DNA of 45,641 nucleotides, taken from the NCBI GenBank assembly GCA_026707935.1, contig JAPOVX010000361.1:1-45641 (forward strand), read 5' to 3'. Positions 1 to 9,100 of this stretch are shown here, piece by piece; the stretch's first letter is position 1, and each line of letters begins with the position of its first letter. The DNA comes from Paracoccaceae bacterium (GTDB lineage Bacteria > Pseudomonadota > Alphaproteobacteria > Rhodobacterales > Rhodobacteraceae). The notes under the pieces were generated by a model. It ran no database searches. It had not been told where the DNA came from and saw nothing but the letters and a program-made list of their open reading frames with translations. The position numbers and the translations under genes are program-made.

Positions 1-901
1 CCTGGTACATCGACCACAGGAAGTAGGCGATGAAGACCAGCATGATGAGGAACAGGACGACTGCGATGGCTGAACCGTAGCCCATCCGGAATCCGTACTC
101 GGACAGGGCCTTTTCGAACATGTAGAAGCTGAGCACCCGGGTTGAACCGAACGGACCGCCGTTGGTCATGACCGAGATCATGTCGAAGGACCTCAAGGCC
201 CCGATGATCGTAACAACAAATGCGATGAATGTCGCCGGACGAAGCTGCGGCAAGATGACATACCAAAGCATCCGCCAACCCTTGGCACGGTCCAGCCGCC
301 CGGCCTCGACCTGCTCGGGATCCACGGCATTGAGGCCGGTGAGATAAAGAATCATGCAATAGGCGGTCTGTGGCCACAAGCCGGCGGCGATGATGCCGTA
401 TGTGGCGAGGGTCGGGTCACCGAGTATGTTGACCGATTCAAAGCCGAAGAAGGTTATGATTGCATTGAGAAGTCCTTCGCGGGGCAGGTAGAACCAGGAA
501 AACACGAGACCGACGACAACCTGGCTGAGAACGAATGGGAAAAAGAAAAGCGACTTGTAAATTCGAATGCCGACAACCGTCTGGTTGAGAAAGAGCGCGA
601 TGAACAGGCCGGCGGGAATGGCAAGCAGGTAAAGCACCAGCCATTTCATATTGTTCCAGAGTGACACCTCGAATGCGCGATCGGAAAACAGCTCCTGATA
701 GTTGCGCATGCCCACGAATACGCCCTGTTCCGACAATTCGCCGAGCCCGTTCCACTCGAATGCGGAAATGTGAAAGCTCTGCACGATCGGTATGATCACG
801 TAGACGACGAAAAACAGCACGCCAGGCAAAAGAAACAGCAACGGGGTGATTGTCATCCGGTTGCGGGCAATCCATCCTCGGGAATCCACCGCCGCATTCA
901 T
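1..901 (-). CDS. Sugar ABC transporter permease, MalF/UgpA-like (partial)
   Basis: Inner-membrane permease of a carbohydrate ABC importer. The frame is open from an ATG at 901 to the window edge, so about 300 residues are visible and the C-terminal end is missing. After a short cytoplasmic N-terminus come hydrophobic helices typical of the family, then the EAA loop (an EAGRLD...ILPQ pattern) that docks on the ATPase, which marks it as a binding-protein-dependent permease. It lies downstream of the binding-protein gene (1014-2267) in the same direction, separated by a stem-loop, so the two probably share a transcript. A second permease of the MalG type would be expected beyond the left edge. 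The substrate is inferred only from the family: sugar, polyol or glycerol phosphate. Confidence 0.9.
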   Translation of the reverse strand, partial: MNAAVDSRGWIARNRMTITPLLFLLPGVLFFVVYVIIPIVQSFHISAFEWNGLGELSEQGVFVGMRNYQELFSDRAFEVSLWNNMKWLVLYLLAIPAGLFIALFLNQTVVGIRIYKSLFFFPFVLSQVVVGLVFSWFYLPREGLLNAIITFFGFESVNILGDPTLATYGIIAAGLWPQTAYCMILYLTGLNAVDPEQVEAGRLDRAKGWRMLWYVILPQLRPATFIAFVVTIIGALRSFDMISVMTNGGPFGSTRVLSFYMFEKALSEYGFRMGYGSAIAVVLFLIMLVFIAYFLWSMYQ

Positions 902-978
902 GGTGCTTCTCCCTGCGTTTCAAGAAGTGTCGGCTTGTTGCCGCGGTGCCGACCCAGGAATACTCCTGGCCCGGCAGA

Positions 979-1006
979 CATGTGCCCCGCCTTGGCGGGG
1001 CACATG
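979..1006 (-). terminator. Intercistronic stem-loop between binding protein and permease
   Basis: A perfect 13-bp inverted repeat, CATGTGCCCCGCC, a TT spacer and its complement, lies 8 bases past the stop codon of the binding-protein gene and about 80 bases before the permease start. There is no strong T-run, so it is more likely a partial terminator or mRNA-stabilising hairpin, of the kind that lets the binding protein be made in excess over the membrane subunits. Confidence 0.6.
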
Positions 1007-1013
1007 GGTCTTG

Positions 1014-2267
1014 TCACTTGTAAATCCGTTCACGCGCGGATTCCAGGCGGTTCAGGATATCTTCCAGGTGATCGGGGAATACCATGAACTCCTGCAGGCC
1101 TTCCATTCCAATGGCCGCCATTTCAGCCGGAAAATCACGGTCGAAAAACTGCGCAATGCCGCCGGTCGCGTTGTTGGAAAGCATGTCGAAGCCCTGGACG
1201 ATGAACTCGTCATCCGCAACGGAGGCGCTGGCGTTGATCGGCAGCTGCCCCAGGCCATCCGGACCGTTTATGTCGGTCTGTACATCCGTCGAGGTCACGT
1301 ACTGGAGGAATGCCTTCGCGGCTTCCACGTTTTCAGCGCCGGAGGCGATGTGAAACGTGTCCGTCGGCGCATCTTCCCCCATCGCGACATCGGCGATTTT
1401 CGGGAACTGGTAGAAATCCAGCTGGTCATCGGTAACACCCGAGCTGCGCAAATGCGGAATCGCGAAATTCCCGATCAGGTAGGCTGTTGCCTCGCCGTTG
1501 ACCACGAAGGTCAGCGCATCCTGCCAGTTGTATGACTGGTGATCGTCGATATAGGCTCCCATGTCGATCAGCCGGCGCCAGTTGGCAAACGTTTCGCGAA
1601 CGCGTTCGTCTGTCCAGGCAACTTCTCCCCGGGCCAATTGCATGTGGAAATCGAAACCGTTGGTCCGCATGTTCAGGTAGTCAAACCATCCACCGGCGGT
1701 CCAAAGGAATTTCGAGCCAATCGCATAACATTTGCGGCCGGAAGCAATGACCTTTTCGCAGTTGGCGATTTCCTCTTCGAAAGTCGTCGGCTCGCTCAAG
1801 CCCAACTCGTTGAAGATATCTTCGCGGTAATAGATGCCCCATTGGTAGTAGGTGTAGGGGACGCCCCACTGCTTGCCGTCAATGGTCATCGCGCCCTTGA
1901 CCGCGTCCAGACCCGGCAGGTCGCCGTTGGCGTACATGTCCGAGATATCCATGAAGAGGCCGGCATTGACATAAGGCGACATCCGGTTGGCTGCATACCA
2001 GTTCACGACATCCGGCGGGTTCGCCGAAAGCGCATTGCGAATCTGGCTCTTCCAGGCCTCGCGGTCGACCACTTCGAGCTCGACGGTCAGATCCGGGTGC
2101 ATCGCGTCAAATTCTGACGCAAGCTTGTTCATGACGGCTCGGGGGCCCGGGTTGGACATATCCGAGATAATGCGAAGCGTGCCGGACAGTCCTTCTGCCC
2201 AGGCACCGCTTGCAACACCGGCAATCAATGCCGTGGCAGCAAACGAAGCACGTAGAGTTTTTGACAT
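1014..2267 (-). CDS. Sugar ABC transporter substrate-binding protein
   Basis: Periplasmic extracellular solute-binding protein of the family 1 (MalE/UgpB) type, 417 residues. The start at 2267 gives a clear Sec signal peptide (MSKTLRASFAATALIAG... ending GAWA) and is preceded by GAGAGG about 8 bases upstream; a start 8 codons earlier would spoil both. The mature part has the family features, including an early ISDMSNPGPRA segment and a conserved NPPDVVNWYAANR region. It captures the ligand and delivers it to the permease encoded downstream. Transcription is from the promoter at 2332-2360, probably repressed by the divergent IclR regulator. Confidence 0.9.
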   Translation of the reverse strand: MSKTLRASFAATALIAGVASGAWAEGLSGTLRIISDMSNPGPRAVMNKLASEFDAMHPDLTVELEVVDREAWKSQIRNALSANPPDVVNWYAANRMSPYVNAGLFMDISDMYANGDLPGLDAVKGAMTIDGKQWGVPYTYYQWGIYYREDIFNELGLSEPTTFEEEIANCEKVIASGRKCYAIGSKFLWTAGGWFDYLNMRTNGFDFHMQLARGEVAWTDERVRETFANWRRLIDMGAYIDDHQSYNWQDALTFVVNGEATAYLIGNFAIPHLRSSGVTDDQLDFYQFPKIADVAMGEDAPTDTFHIASGAENVEAAKAFLQYVTSTDVQTDINGPDGLGQLPINASASVADDEFIVQGFDMLSNNATGGIAQFFDRDFPAEMAAIGMEGLQEFMVFPDHLEDILNRLESARERIYK

Positions 2268-2306
2268 CTGGATCCTCTCAAGTTCTGTCAACTAAAACTG
2301 CAAAAT

Positions 2307-2335
2307 GTGAAACAGAATTTCACTAGTTGAAACTA
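2307..2335. promoter_or_regulatory. Probable IclR operator, two abutting inverted repeats
   Basis: Two dyads sit side by side: GTGAAA-N5-TTTCAC at 2307-2323 and TAGTT-GA-AACTA at 2324-2335. The second overlaps the -10 box of the leftward promoter and the first covers the expected transcript start. TTTCA/TGAAA-type half-sites are common in IclR-family operators, and the iclR-type gene begins 67 bases to the right, so autoregulated repression of the transporter is the simplest reading. Binding itself is inferred. Confidence 0.55.
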
Positions 2336-2360
2336 TGATCAGAATTCATTACATTGTCAA
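2332..2360 (-). promoter_or_regulatory. Sigma-70-type promoter for the sugar transporter
   Basis: On the minus strand TTGACA (2360-2355, perfect -35) is followed after exactly 17 bases by CATAGT (2337-2332, 4 of 6 to TATAAT). The predicted start lies near 2325, about 58 bases before the binding-protein ATG at 2267. Confidence 0.6.
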
Positions 2361-2401
2361 CAGCCTCATCAAAATAATTTGCGAGACTGGAAAGCACTGA
2401 G

Positions 2402-3181
2402 ATGAACAAGCGGGTCGGCAGCGGCAGCACGGTGGGAAAAGCGCTGGTGATTCTTGACCTGGTTGCAGACTTCGAGAAACCGGTCAGATTCAAGGAAATA
2501 TTCAAAATCAGCCCGTATCCCAAGGCCACGCTGTATCGATTTCTTCAGACCCTGACCAATCAGAACATGCTCCAGTATGATCCGGAGTTGGGAACATACA
2601 GCCTTGGCGGACGGCTCGTGCGCCTTGCACATATTGCGTCATTGAGTGCTTCGCTGGCCCCGCTCGCCAAGAAACACACGGAAGCATTGGCCACGGAGAC
2701 AGGGGAAACCGTTCACCTGGCGCAGATCGATAACGGCCATGTCCTCTTTGTCGACAAGCTCAAGGCCAATCCCCGCGTCGAAACACTGGCACGAGTCGGT
2801 ATGGTGGCGCCTGCATATTGCACCGGGGTCGGCAAGGCGATGCTTGCGTTCATGGCTCCCAGGCAATTGGAGCTGGCTCTACAGAAACAGTCCTTTTTCG
2901 GCTACACGCCGAACACGAAAAGGTCAGCCAGAAGCGTGAAGCAGGAATTGAAGGTCATCCGCAAATGCGGCGTGGCGTATGATCGTGAAGAACACGAAGA
3001 GGGAATCATTTCGATTGCCACACCGATTCTCGTACCAACTGGTCGACTCCTCGGCGCGATCTCGATCGCGACGTCGACGGCGCGACGATCATTGACCGGG
3101 CTGGACGAATTTCGTCCATCCCTTTTGGAAACCTCAAGGAGGATCGGAGAAGAGGCCAAGTTCCTGCAACTCCAGCCTTGA
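2402..3181 (+). CDS. IclR-family transcriptional regulator
   Basis: A 259-residue regulator. Residues about 8-70 form the winged helix-turn-helix (SGSTVGKALVILDLV, then a recognition region around PKATLYRFLQTL). Residues about 80-255 form the IclR effector-binding GAF-like domain, with the typical GETVHLAQIDNG, APAYCTGVGKAMLA and YDREEHEEGIISIATPI segments. It is divergent from the binding-protein gene and followed 19 bases later by the transporter ATPase gene in its own direction, so it is flanked by its probable targets. Whether it represses or activates, and its effector, cannot be read from the sequence; operator placement over the -10 region favours repression. Confidence 0.92.
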   Translation: MNKRVGSGSTVGKALVILDLVADFEKPVRFKEIFKISPYPKATLYRFLQTLTNQNMLQYDPELGTYSLGGRLVRLAHIASLSASLAPLAKKHTEALATETGETVHLAQIDNGHVLFVDKLKANPRVETLARVGMVAPAYCTGVGKAMLAFMAPRQLELALQKQSFFGYTPNTKRSARSVKQELKVIRKCGVAYDREEHEEGIISIATPILVPTGRLLGAISIATSTARRSLTGLDEFRPSLLETSRRIGEEAKFLQLQP

Positions 3182-3200
3182 ATTCGGAAAGGAATGCTGA

Positions 3201-4262
<1,062 letters not shown>

Positions 4263-4797
4263 GACGACCGACCAATTGACTGTCGGCTACAGGGAGCAAC
4301 ACTCCCGGGCTCGGCCTTGAACGTTTTTCCGCCAGGTCCAGGTCCGGAAGATTCCGATATTGGCGATCTGATCTGATCGAGGACCTCATCACGGGGAAAC
4401 ACGGGGCGTCTCGTCACCGATATCCTTGCCACCGGTCTCGACATGGCCATTCGCACGGGATTTCCCGTTCGAGCCACGGGACGGGACTTTCGTTGCCGCC
4501 AGGATGACGTGACGCCTTTGTCATACGGGAGTGTCAAGCGACCGACAGCAAGAATGTCCAGTCGACGGCGGGCAGGTTCTTGACGACGAGAAGCGCCCCT
4601 TAATCTGATGAAACTGAAGGAGATGGGGGAAGCAACCGTCGTGAATCGCCGCGGATTGTCGGTTTGAGGCAGCCCTCCTGAACGGAGAATTTGCCTAATC
4701 TGCCCACAAAACAACAATACTTCAATGCGTTAAAGGACATGATTCCGAATCAAGGATTATCGCTCCGTTCGGGGTCCCGTTGACTTTCCCGCACTTC
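4263..4797. other. Intergenic region, mostly non-coding
   Basis: No intact gene is visible. A weak GGGAG-N5-CTCCC stem (4292-4306) follows the ATPase stop and could end that transcript, though no T-run follows. The middle contains a possible LysR-family remnant annotated separately. The last 230 bases show nothing recognisable before the inverted repeat at 4798. Confidence 0.5.
4413..4560 (+). pseudogene. Possible LysR-family regulator remnant
   Basis: Sixteen codons (4413-4460) read VTDILATGLDMAIRTG, which fits the LysR effector-domain motif V-D-L-V-x-x-G-x-D-x-A-I-R-x-G. A further likeness (RDGTFVAARMT, compare the family DSSLVARRL segment) follows in another frame. Stops on both sides and the frame change mean this can only be a relic. 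The match is short and made by eye, so it is tentative. Confidence 0.35.
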
Positions 4798-4848
4798 CCT
4801 GCCATGTCGTCGTCAATATTCCTCGAAATATGACGACGACATGGCAGG
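4798..4848. repeat. Perfect 18-bp inverted repeat over the AAA_14 start
   Basis: CCTGCCATGTCGTCGTCA (4798-4815) is exactly complementary to 4831-4848, with a 15-base A/T-rich spacer. The right arm contains the ATG at 4841 and the AGGA (4846-4849) that would serve as ribosome binding site for the ATG at 4853. In RNA it would fold into a strong hairpin hiding that site; in DNA it could be an operator. Either way it probably controls the ATPase gene. Confidence 0.75.
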
Positions 4849-4852
4849 ACAC

Positions 4853-6001
4853 ATGTATCCCCGGCTGACCCTGACACCCCGGCAGAGCTTCTTTCTCCTC
4901 GGTGTTCGAGGGGTGGGCAAGAGTACCTGGGCGCGGCGGCAGTTTCCGGATGCGCCACGAATCGACCTCCTCGACGAGGCCCGCTACCAGGACTATCTTG
5001 CCGATCCGTCCCTCTTCGCGGCCGATCTCCAGACGGCAACGCCGGGAAGTTGGGTGGTGGTCGACGAGATCCAGCGTCTTCCCAATTTGCTCAACGAAGT
5101 GCACCGGCACATCGAGGATCGCCAGCTCAAGTTCGCCCTGCTCGGGTCGAGTGCGCGAAAGCTCAAGGCGACAGGCGTCAACCTGCTTGCCGGCCGTGCG
5201 CTTCACAAAACCATGCATCCCTTGACCCCGGGTGAACTGGGCGGCGACTTCGACCTCGATACCGCCCTCGATACGGGAACCATCCCCCTGGTCTGGGTCG
5301 CGGAAGACCGGCGCCTTGTGCTCGAGAGCTACGTTCGCCTCTACCTTCACGAAGAGATCCGGGCGGAGGGGCTGGTCCGCAACCTTCCGGGATTCGCACG
5401 CTTTCTGCCGATTGCAGCCCTCTATCACGGCCAGGTCGTCAACATTTCGGGCATTGCGCGCGATTGCGGCGTCGCGCGCACGACGGTGCAGGGCTATCTG
5501 GACATCCTCGAAGACACCTTGCTTGCATTCCGCCTCCCGGCATTTCAGCCGCGGTTGCGGGCACGCGAACGCCAGCATCCGAAGCTTTATTGGGTCGACC
5601 CCGGCCTGGTCCGCGCGGTGAAGAAGCTCCACGGACCGATCGCGCCCGAGGAACGCGGCACGCTGCTGGAAGGCTGGGTCCTGCATCTCCTGAGGGCGCA
5701 CGGCGAAGAAGGCGGGTTGTTCGACGAGTTGCACTACTGGGCACCGCATCCCGCGAACCAGACCGAGGTTGACTTCCTGCTCCGCCTGGGCGACAAACTG
5801 GCGGCGATCGAGGTCAAGTCCCAGCCCCGCTATCACACGGGCATGTTGAAGGGACTGCGAGCAATCACGGAACTCCCGGGAATGGCGCGACGGGTGCTTG
5901 TCTATGGCGGCGAGCGGTCTTTCCGAACCAGCGACAGAGTCGACGTATGGTCCACTGACCACCTCCAACAGGTGCTCAGCGAGAACGTCTTTTGGTCTTG
6001 A
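4853..6001 (+). CDS. AAA_14 / DUF4143 family P-loop ATPase
   Basis: A 382-residue protein (386 if started at the in-frame ATG at 4841). The start at 4853 is preferred because family members usually begin just before a YPR-L segment and AGGA lies 3-4 bases upstream. The N-terminal AAA_14 domain has Walker A GVRGVGKST and a Walker B ending VVVDEIQ; the C-terminal DUF4143 domain has a winged-helix-like stretch (ISGIARDCGVARTTVQGYLDIL) and a nuclease-fold-like TEVDFLLRLG...AIEVKS segment. Members are widespread and mobile, and their cellular role is poorly known. The product is probably cytoplasmic. It stands alone, with a decayed region upstream and a tRNA downstream. Confidence 0.88.
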   Translation: MYPRLTLTPRQSFFLLGVRGVGKSTWARRQFPDAPRIDLLDEARYQDYLADPSLFAADLQTATPGSWVVVDEIQRLPNLLNEVHRHIEDRQLKFALLGSSARKLKATGVNLLAGRALHKTMHPLTPGELGGDFDLDTALDTGTIPLVWVAEDRRLVLESYVRLYLHEEIRAEGLVRNLPGFARFLPIAALYHGQVVNISGIARDCGVARTTVQGYLDILEDTLLAFRLPAFQPRLRARERQHPKLYWVDPGLVRAVKKLHGPIAPEERGTLLEGWVLHLLRAHGEEGGLFDELHYWAPHPANQTEVDFLLRLGDKLAAIEVKSQPRYHTGMLKGLRAITELPGMARRVLVYGGERSFRTSDRVDVWSTDHLQQVLSENVFWS

Positions 6002-6199
6002 GGACACGATCGGGCGGGAAGCCATAGCCAGGCCCGCTGGAAAGAGGGTGAAACGTTCCAGATGCTCGGGCAACATGGTAATCACCTCAAGCATGACTTC
6101 AGCCACGGCAGGCGCAGAAATGACGAAGCTGAAACCCGATCCGGGACTCAGGAGACAGGCCTGCCAAAGCGGGAATAGCGCACACCTTTTTCGAATCGC

Positions 6200-6228
6200 T
6201 TGATTCCGTCTCTGCCACCGCCTATAGG
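6200..6228 (+). promoter_or_regulatory. Promoter for tRNA-Val
   Basis: TTGATT (6200-6205) and TATAGG (6223-6228) are separated by 17 bases, with the predicted start near 6235, about 30 bases before the mature tRNA end at 6266. The rest of 6002-6265 shows nothing else. Confidence 0.55.
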
Positions 6229-6265
6229 GCAGGTTCATTCCCTGCCTACGGCTCGTGGGACAATG

Positions 6266-6340
6266 GGGCGTATAGCTCAGCGGGAGAGCACTTCGTTGAC
6301 ATCGAAGGGGTCACTGGTTCAATCCCAGTTACGCCCACCA
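6266..6340 (+). tRNA. tRNA-Val (anticodon GAC)
   Basis: A full cloverleaf is visible. The 7-bp acceptor stem is GGGCGTA (6266-6272) with TACGCCC (6330-6336); the D arm is GCTC/GAGC; the anticodon stem CTTCG/CGAAG encloses the loop TTGACAT, giving anticodon GAC; the T arm ACTGG/CCAGT encloses TTCAATC. The discriminator is A and CCA is encoded. Length is 75 bases. It decodes GUC and GUU valine codons. Confidence 0.96.
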
Positions 6341-6388
6341 TGACCCGGGCCTGCCCTAGGTGATCGGCGCGAAAACAGGAGAACACCG

Positions 6389-6514
6389 ATGAAAGTCAGG
6401 AATTCCCTGAGATCGAGTAAATCGCGCCATCGTGATTGCCGGATCGTCAGGCGCAAGGGACGCGTTTACGTGATCAACAAGACACAGCGCCGTTTCAAGG
6501 CGCGTCAGGGCTGA
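6389..6514 (+). CDS. rpmJ: 50S ribosomal protein L36 (zinc-less, 41 aa)
   Basis: A 41-residue, strongly basic protein starting [17 protein letters not shown] and ending RRFKARQG. The frame runs from the ATG at 6389 to TGA at 6512-6514, with AGGAGAA about 5 bases upstream. It is a component of the large ribosomal subunit. This is the alphaproteobacterial form that lacks the four zinc ligands of the short 37-residue L36; only one Cys remains. It is monocistronic here, 48 bases downstream of tRNA-Val, and could share its transcript. Confidence 0.95.
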   Translation: MKVRNSLRSSKSRHRDCRIVRRKGRVYVINKTQRRFKARQG

Positions 6515-6762
6515 CGTCCCCCACCCTACCGAATTCCCCGGTTCCGAGAAACAGTCCGTTCCGGGTAGTCCGTTCGGTTCTGCGCCATTCGGCAAGGACA
6601 TCCGGGCGCTGGCGCTGACCTTGCCAGAAAAATCGGCCGGAAAGTCACCTGCAAGACAAGCCAGGGATCAAATCGAAACCAGGACATCCCGGATTGACCT
6701 GACGATCGCGCCCAAGTCACCCCTGTCCAGAATCGGGGATGACTTCATGTTCGATCTGTAGG
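6515..6762. other. Intergenic region without recognised features
   Basis: Lies between rpmJ and the convergent RES toxin gene. I see no gene, RNA or convincing terminator hairpin here. Confidence 0.5.
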
Positions 6763-7266
6763 TCAACCCCGTGACAGTCGGCCTTCATCGTCGATCAGGA
6801 TGACCCGGGACGGGTAACCAGGACCCCAGTTCCACAACACGAGATTGATATCATCGGTCCCCGACCCGGCAGCAAGACTTCGGACCAGCATTCCAACGTA
6901 ACCCGCTTTGACCAGGCGATCGGCCAGTGCCTGGGAGGCGGGAACCGCACCAGCATGCATTTCCGCTTCCCAGGCGGGACATGCGAGTTCCGCCGTGTTC
7001 ACGCTCATGGAATCACGGGAAGTCCTGTTCCGCGCATCAAACACGGTCTCCACATCGACTTCATAGGCGCATAGCACGAGCGGTTGCATGGGCCGGCCAA
7101 GAGGTTCAGCTTCGCGTATGGCTGCCAGAGGCGAGAGCGAGGTGTAGAGCGACGGGATTCCGGGCCGGTTGAAACGGCCGCCATGACGCCGTGCCCCTTC
7201 GCCGGAGAGCGGGTCCCAGGACCACTGCGGATTGTGTGCCCGGTAAACCGTCCCGCGGAACCGCAT
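6763..7266 (-). CDS. RES-domain toxin of a type II toxin-antitoxin pair
   Basis: A 167-residue RES domain protein. The family pattern is clear near the N-terminus: FRGTVYRAH, then a GGRFNRPG segment followed by LYTSLSPLAAIREAE, matching the R-x(n)-G-G-R-(W/F)-N-x-x-G...Y-x-S...A-x-x-E core around the active-site Arg and Glu. RES toxins of the Xre/MbcA-RES class degrade NAD+. The ATG at 7266 is chosen; a GTG one codon earlier is equally possible and neither has a strong ribosome site. It follows its antitoxin gene after 15 bases, so translation is probably coupled. Confidence 0.9.
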   Translation of the reverse strand: MRFRGTVYRAHNPQWSWDPLSGEGARRHGGRFNRPGIPSLYTSLSPLAAIREAEPLGRPMQPLVLCAYEVDVETVFDARNRTSRDSMSVNTAELACPAWEAEMHAGAVPASQALADRLVKAGYVGMLVRSLAAGSGTDDINLVLWNWGPGYPSRVILIDDEGRLSRG

Positions 7267-7281
7267 CACGAAACAGGAAGC

Positions 7282-7632
7282 TCAGGCATAGCCTCCGGCC
7301 ACGACCCGGTCGAGATAGGAGTGGACCTGGTCTGCCTTGCCGTCGCGGACCAGCAGGTCGGGTGTGGCCCCGCCGAATCCCGGCAGTGGTTGCCCGCGGA
7401 ACCATGCATAGGCTGCGAGCGTTGACCCGGTCACGGCTTCGACGCGATTCAGGATTTCCAGCATCTGCCTGAGGCGGACCTGGGTCTTGCGTGCCCGAAT
7501 TCGCGATGCGCGCGAAAACGCGTCCTTTCCAAGACCGAGCGTAGCGGCAATTTCCGACTTGTTGGTGCGCAGCGCATCCGCGATGAGCACCGGGGAAAAA
7601 ACGTGATCTTCCACGAATTCCTGAAACTGCAT
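7282..7632 (-). CDS. Xre/MbcA/ParS-type antitoxin
   Basis: A 116-residue antitoxin. The N-terminal half carries a helix-turn-helix-like segment (SEIAATLGLGKDAFSR) and the C-terminal half is the toxin-binding DUF2384 domain (LEILNRVEAVTG, then AYAWFRGQPLPGFGGATP). The start at 7632 has GAGGA 6 bases upstream. It neutralises the RES protein encoded next and, as in this family, probably represses the operon at the palindrome just upstream (7664-7679). Confidence 0.9.
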   Translation of the reverse strand: MQFQEFVEDHVFSPVLIADALRTNKSEIAATLGLGKDAFSRASRIRARKTQVRLRQMLEILNRVEAVTGSTLAAYAWFRGQPLPGFGGATPDLLVRDGKADQVHSYLDRVVAGGYA

Positions 7633-7657
7633 GGCGTATCCTCATGGTTCATCACGC

Positions 7658-7686
7658 AATTTAGCGCGATTAATCGCGCGGTTCCA
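7658..7686 (-). promoter_or_regulatory. Promoter with 16-bp palindromic operator of the TA operon
   Basis: GCGCGATTAATCGCGC (7664-7679) is a perfect palindrome. On the minus strand it fills the 17-base spacer between a weak -35 (TGGAAC, 7686-7681) and a -10-like TAAATT (7663-7658), about 26 bases before the antitoxin ATG. Repressor bound here would block polymerase directly. The boxes are weak; the palindrome is certain. Confidence 0.6.
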
Positions 7687-8025
7687 TAGCAAGGTAAAGA
7701 TTTTCCATCAACGAACAGGCATCACGACCCGACGAAATGATGACGACAGGTGCGCGACCAACTGAAAAACGACATTCTTGATGCTGCCGTGCGCCACCAG
7801 GGTCGTGGCATTGCTCAAGGGCAAGGTTCCGGACGAGGCGGCAAATCCCGGCGGCCCGGACCATCAGGCCATCCTGCCCCTGAGCCGGTCGAAGCGGGCA
7901 GGTAAAGCGATGAAAAAGTCGCCTCGGGGAAGCAGGAACCGGATGGTCCGATGTCAGGCAACAAGGAAGCGCGCTTTCCGCTCAGGCCTGAACGCCGGGG
8001 GAGCCAGCGCGAAAAGCTCTCATGA
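7687..8025. other. Intergenic region without recognised genes
   Basis: About 340 bases between the TA promoter and the metallo-hydrolase gene's stop. Reading frames here show no family resemblance, no RNA gene and no strong dyad. Confidence 0.5.
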
Positions 8026-8889
8026 CTACAGGCTGTCAACCGGGACTTTCAGGAACGTCCTGCCATGCTCATCCTTTTCCGGCATGTTCCCGGCCCGCAT
8101 GTTGACCTGGATTGACGGAATGATCAGTTCAGGCATTGACAAAGTCCGGTCGCGCTCGGTGCGAAGCCTGACGAACTCCTCTCGCGAACGACCGCCACCG
8201 AAGTGCACGTTCTTTTCCTTTTGCTCGCCCACGGTCGTTTCCCAGGCAAATTCGTTCCGTCCCGGCGCCTTGTAATCGTGCCCGACGAAAATCCGCGTGT
8301 CATCGGGCAGCGAAAGGATCTTCTGAATCGAATCGAAGAGATCCCCGGCCGAGCCCCCGGGAAAATCCGCCCGAGCCGACCCGAAGTCTGGCATGAACAT
8401 CGTATCACCCACGAAGGCCGCATCCCCGATCACATATGTCAGGCACGCCGGGGTATGCCCGGGGGTTTCCAGGACCGAGCAATCCAGCTTTCCGATCCGG
8501 AACCTGTCCCCTTCCCGAAACAATCGATCGAACTGGCTGCCATCGCGTTCGAACTCGGTTCCCTCATTGAAGATCTTTCCGAACTTGTCCTGCACAACAG
8601 TGACGTTTCCGCCAATTCCGATTTGCCCACCCAGTTGCTGCTGGATGTACGGGGCTGCCGACAAGTGATCGGCGTGAACGTGACTCTCGAGGATCCACTC
8701 CAGCTTCAGCCGACGCGAAGTGATCGCCTCCACGATCCTGTCTGCTGACGCGGTCGACGTGCGGCCGGATGCGAAATCGAAGTCAAGCACGCTGTCGACA
8801 ACCGCACATGAATCCGTTTCACCATCGCGGACGAGGTAGGAAACCGTGTTGGTCGCGTCGTCGAAAAATGCCGCCGTCTCAGTTTGCAT
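8026..8889 (-). CDS. Metallo-beta-lactamase-fold hydrolase, persulfide dioxygenase-like
   Basis: A 287-residue MBL-fold protein. The metal motif H-x-H-x-D-H is at residues 70-75 (HVHADH), followed by a TPGHTPACLTYV segment (next His ligand), FVGDTMFMPD (bridging Asp) and IFVGHDY (last His). The layout and the GGxSxxE-F...LSMPELIIPSIQVN tail resemble ETHE1/Blh-type sulfur dioxygenases, which oxidise glutathione persulfide. The start at 8889 has GAGGAAGG just upstream; the frame stays open for 93 more codons upstream but that part shows no conserved features. It is cytoplasmic and divergent from the DHDPS-family gene. No BigR-like regulator is next to it. Confidence 0.88.
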   Translation of the reverse strand: MQTETAAFFDDATNTVSYLVRDGETDSCAVVDSVLDFDFASGRTSTASADRIVEAITSRRLKLEWILESHVHADHLSAAPYIQQQLGGQIGIGGNVTVVQDKFGKIFNEGTEFERDGSQFDRLFREGDRFRIGKLDCSVLETPGHTPACLTYVIGDAAFVGDTMFMPDFGSARADFPGGSAGDLFDSIQKILSLPDDTRIFVGHDYKAPGRNEFAWETTVGEQKEKNVHFGGGRSREEFVRLRTERDRTLSMPELIIPSIQVNMRAGNMPEKDEHGRTFLKVPVDSL

Positions 8890-9100
8890 GCCTTCCTCGT
8901 ATTCATCGGGTGCGGCACGGTTTCCGCAGCCGCGAATTGTTTTCGAACTCGTGGTGCAATAATGCATGTCCTGCCCGAGCGGTGCAATGCCGCCAGGCTG
9001 ACGCGACCATTGAACTGCCATGGTGACGGTGTTCCGACCGTGACCGAGGACGTCGGCGAGTCGCACCGGAATCTGCCAATTGTGGAAGCGAAATACGAAC

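Noticed and set aside
4757-6238. 493-codon open frame on the minus strand opposite the AAA_14 gene
   Set aside because: It mirrors a GC-rich real gene with clear Walker motifs on the plus strand; the antisense product shows no domain.
6266-6340. tRNA-Val as an integration (att) site
   Set aside because: No second copy of the tRNA 3' end and no integrase were seen in the window; rpmJ follows directly.
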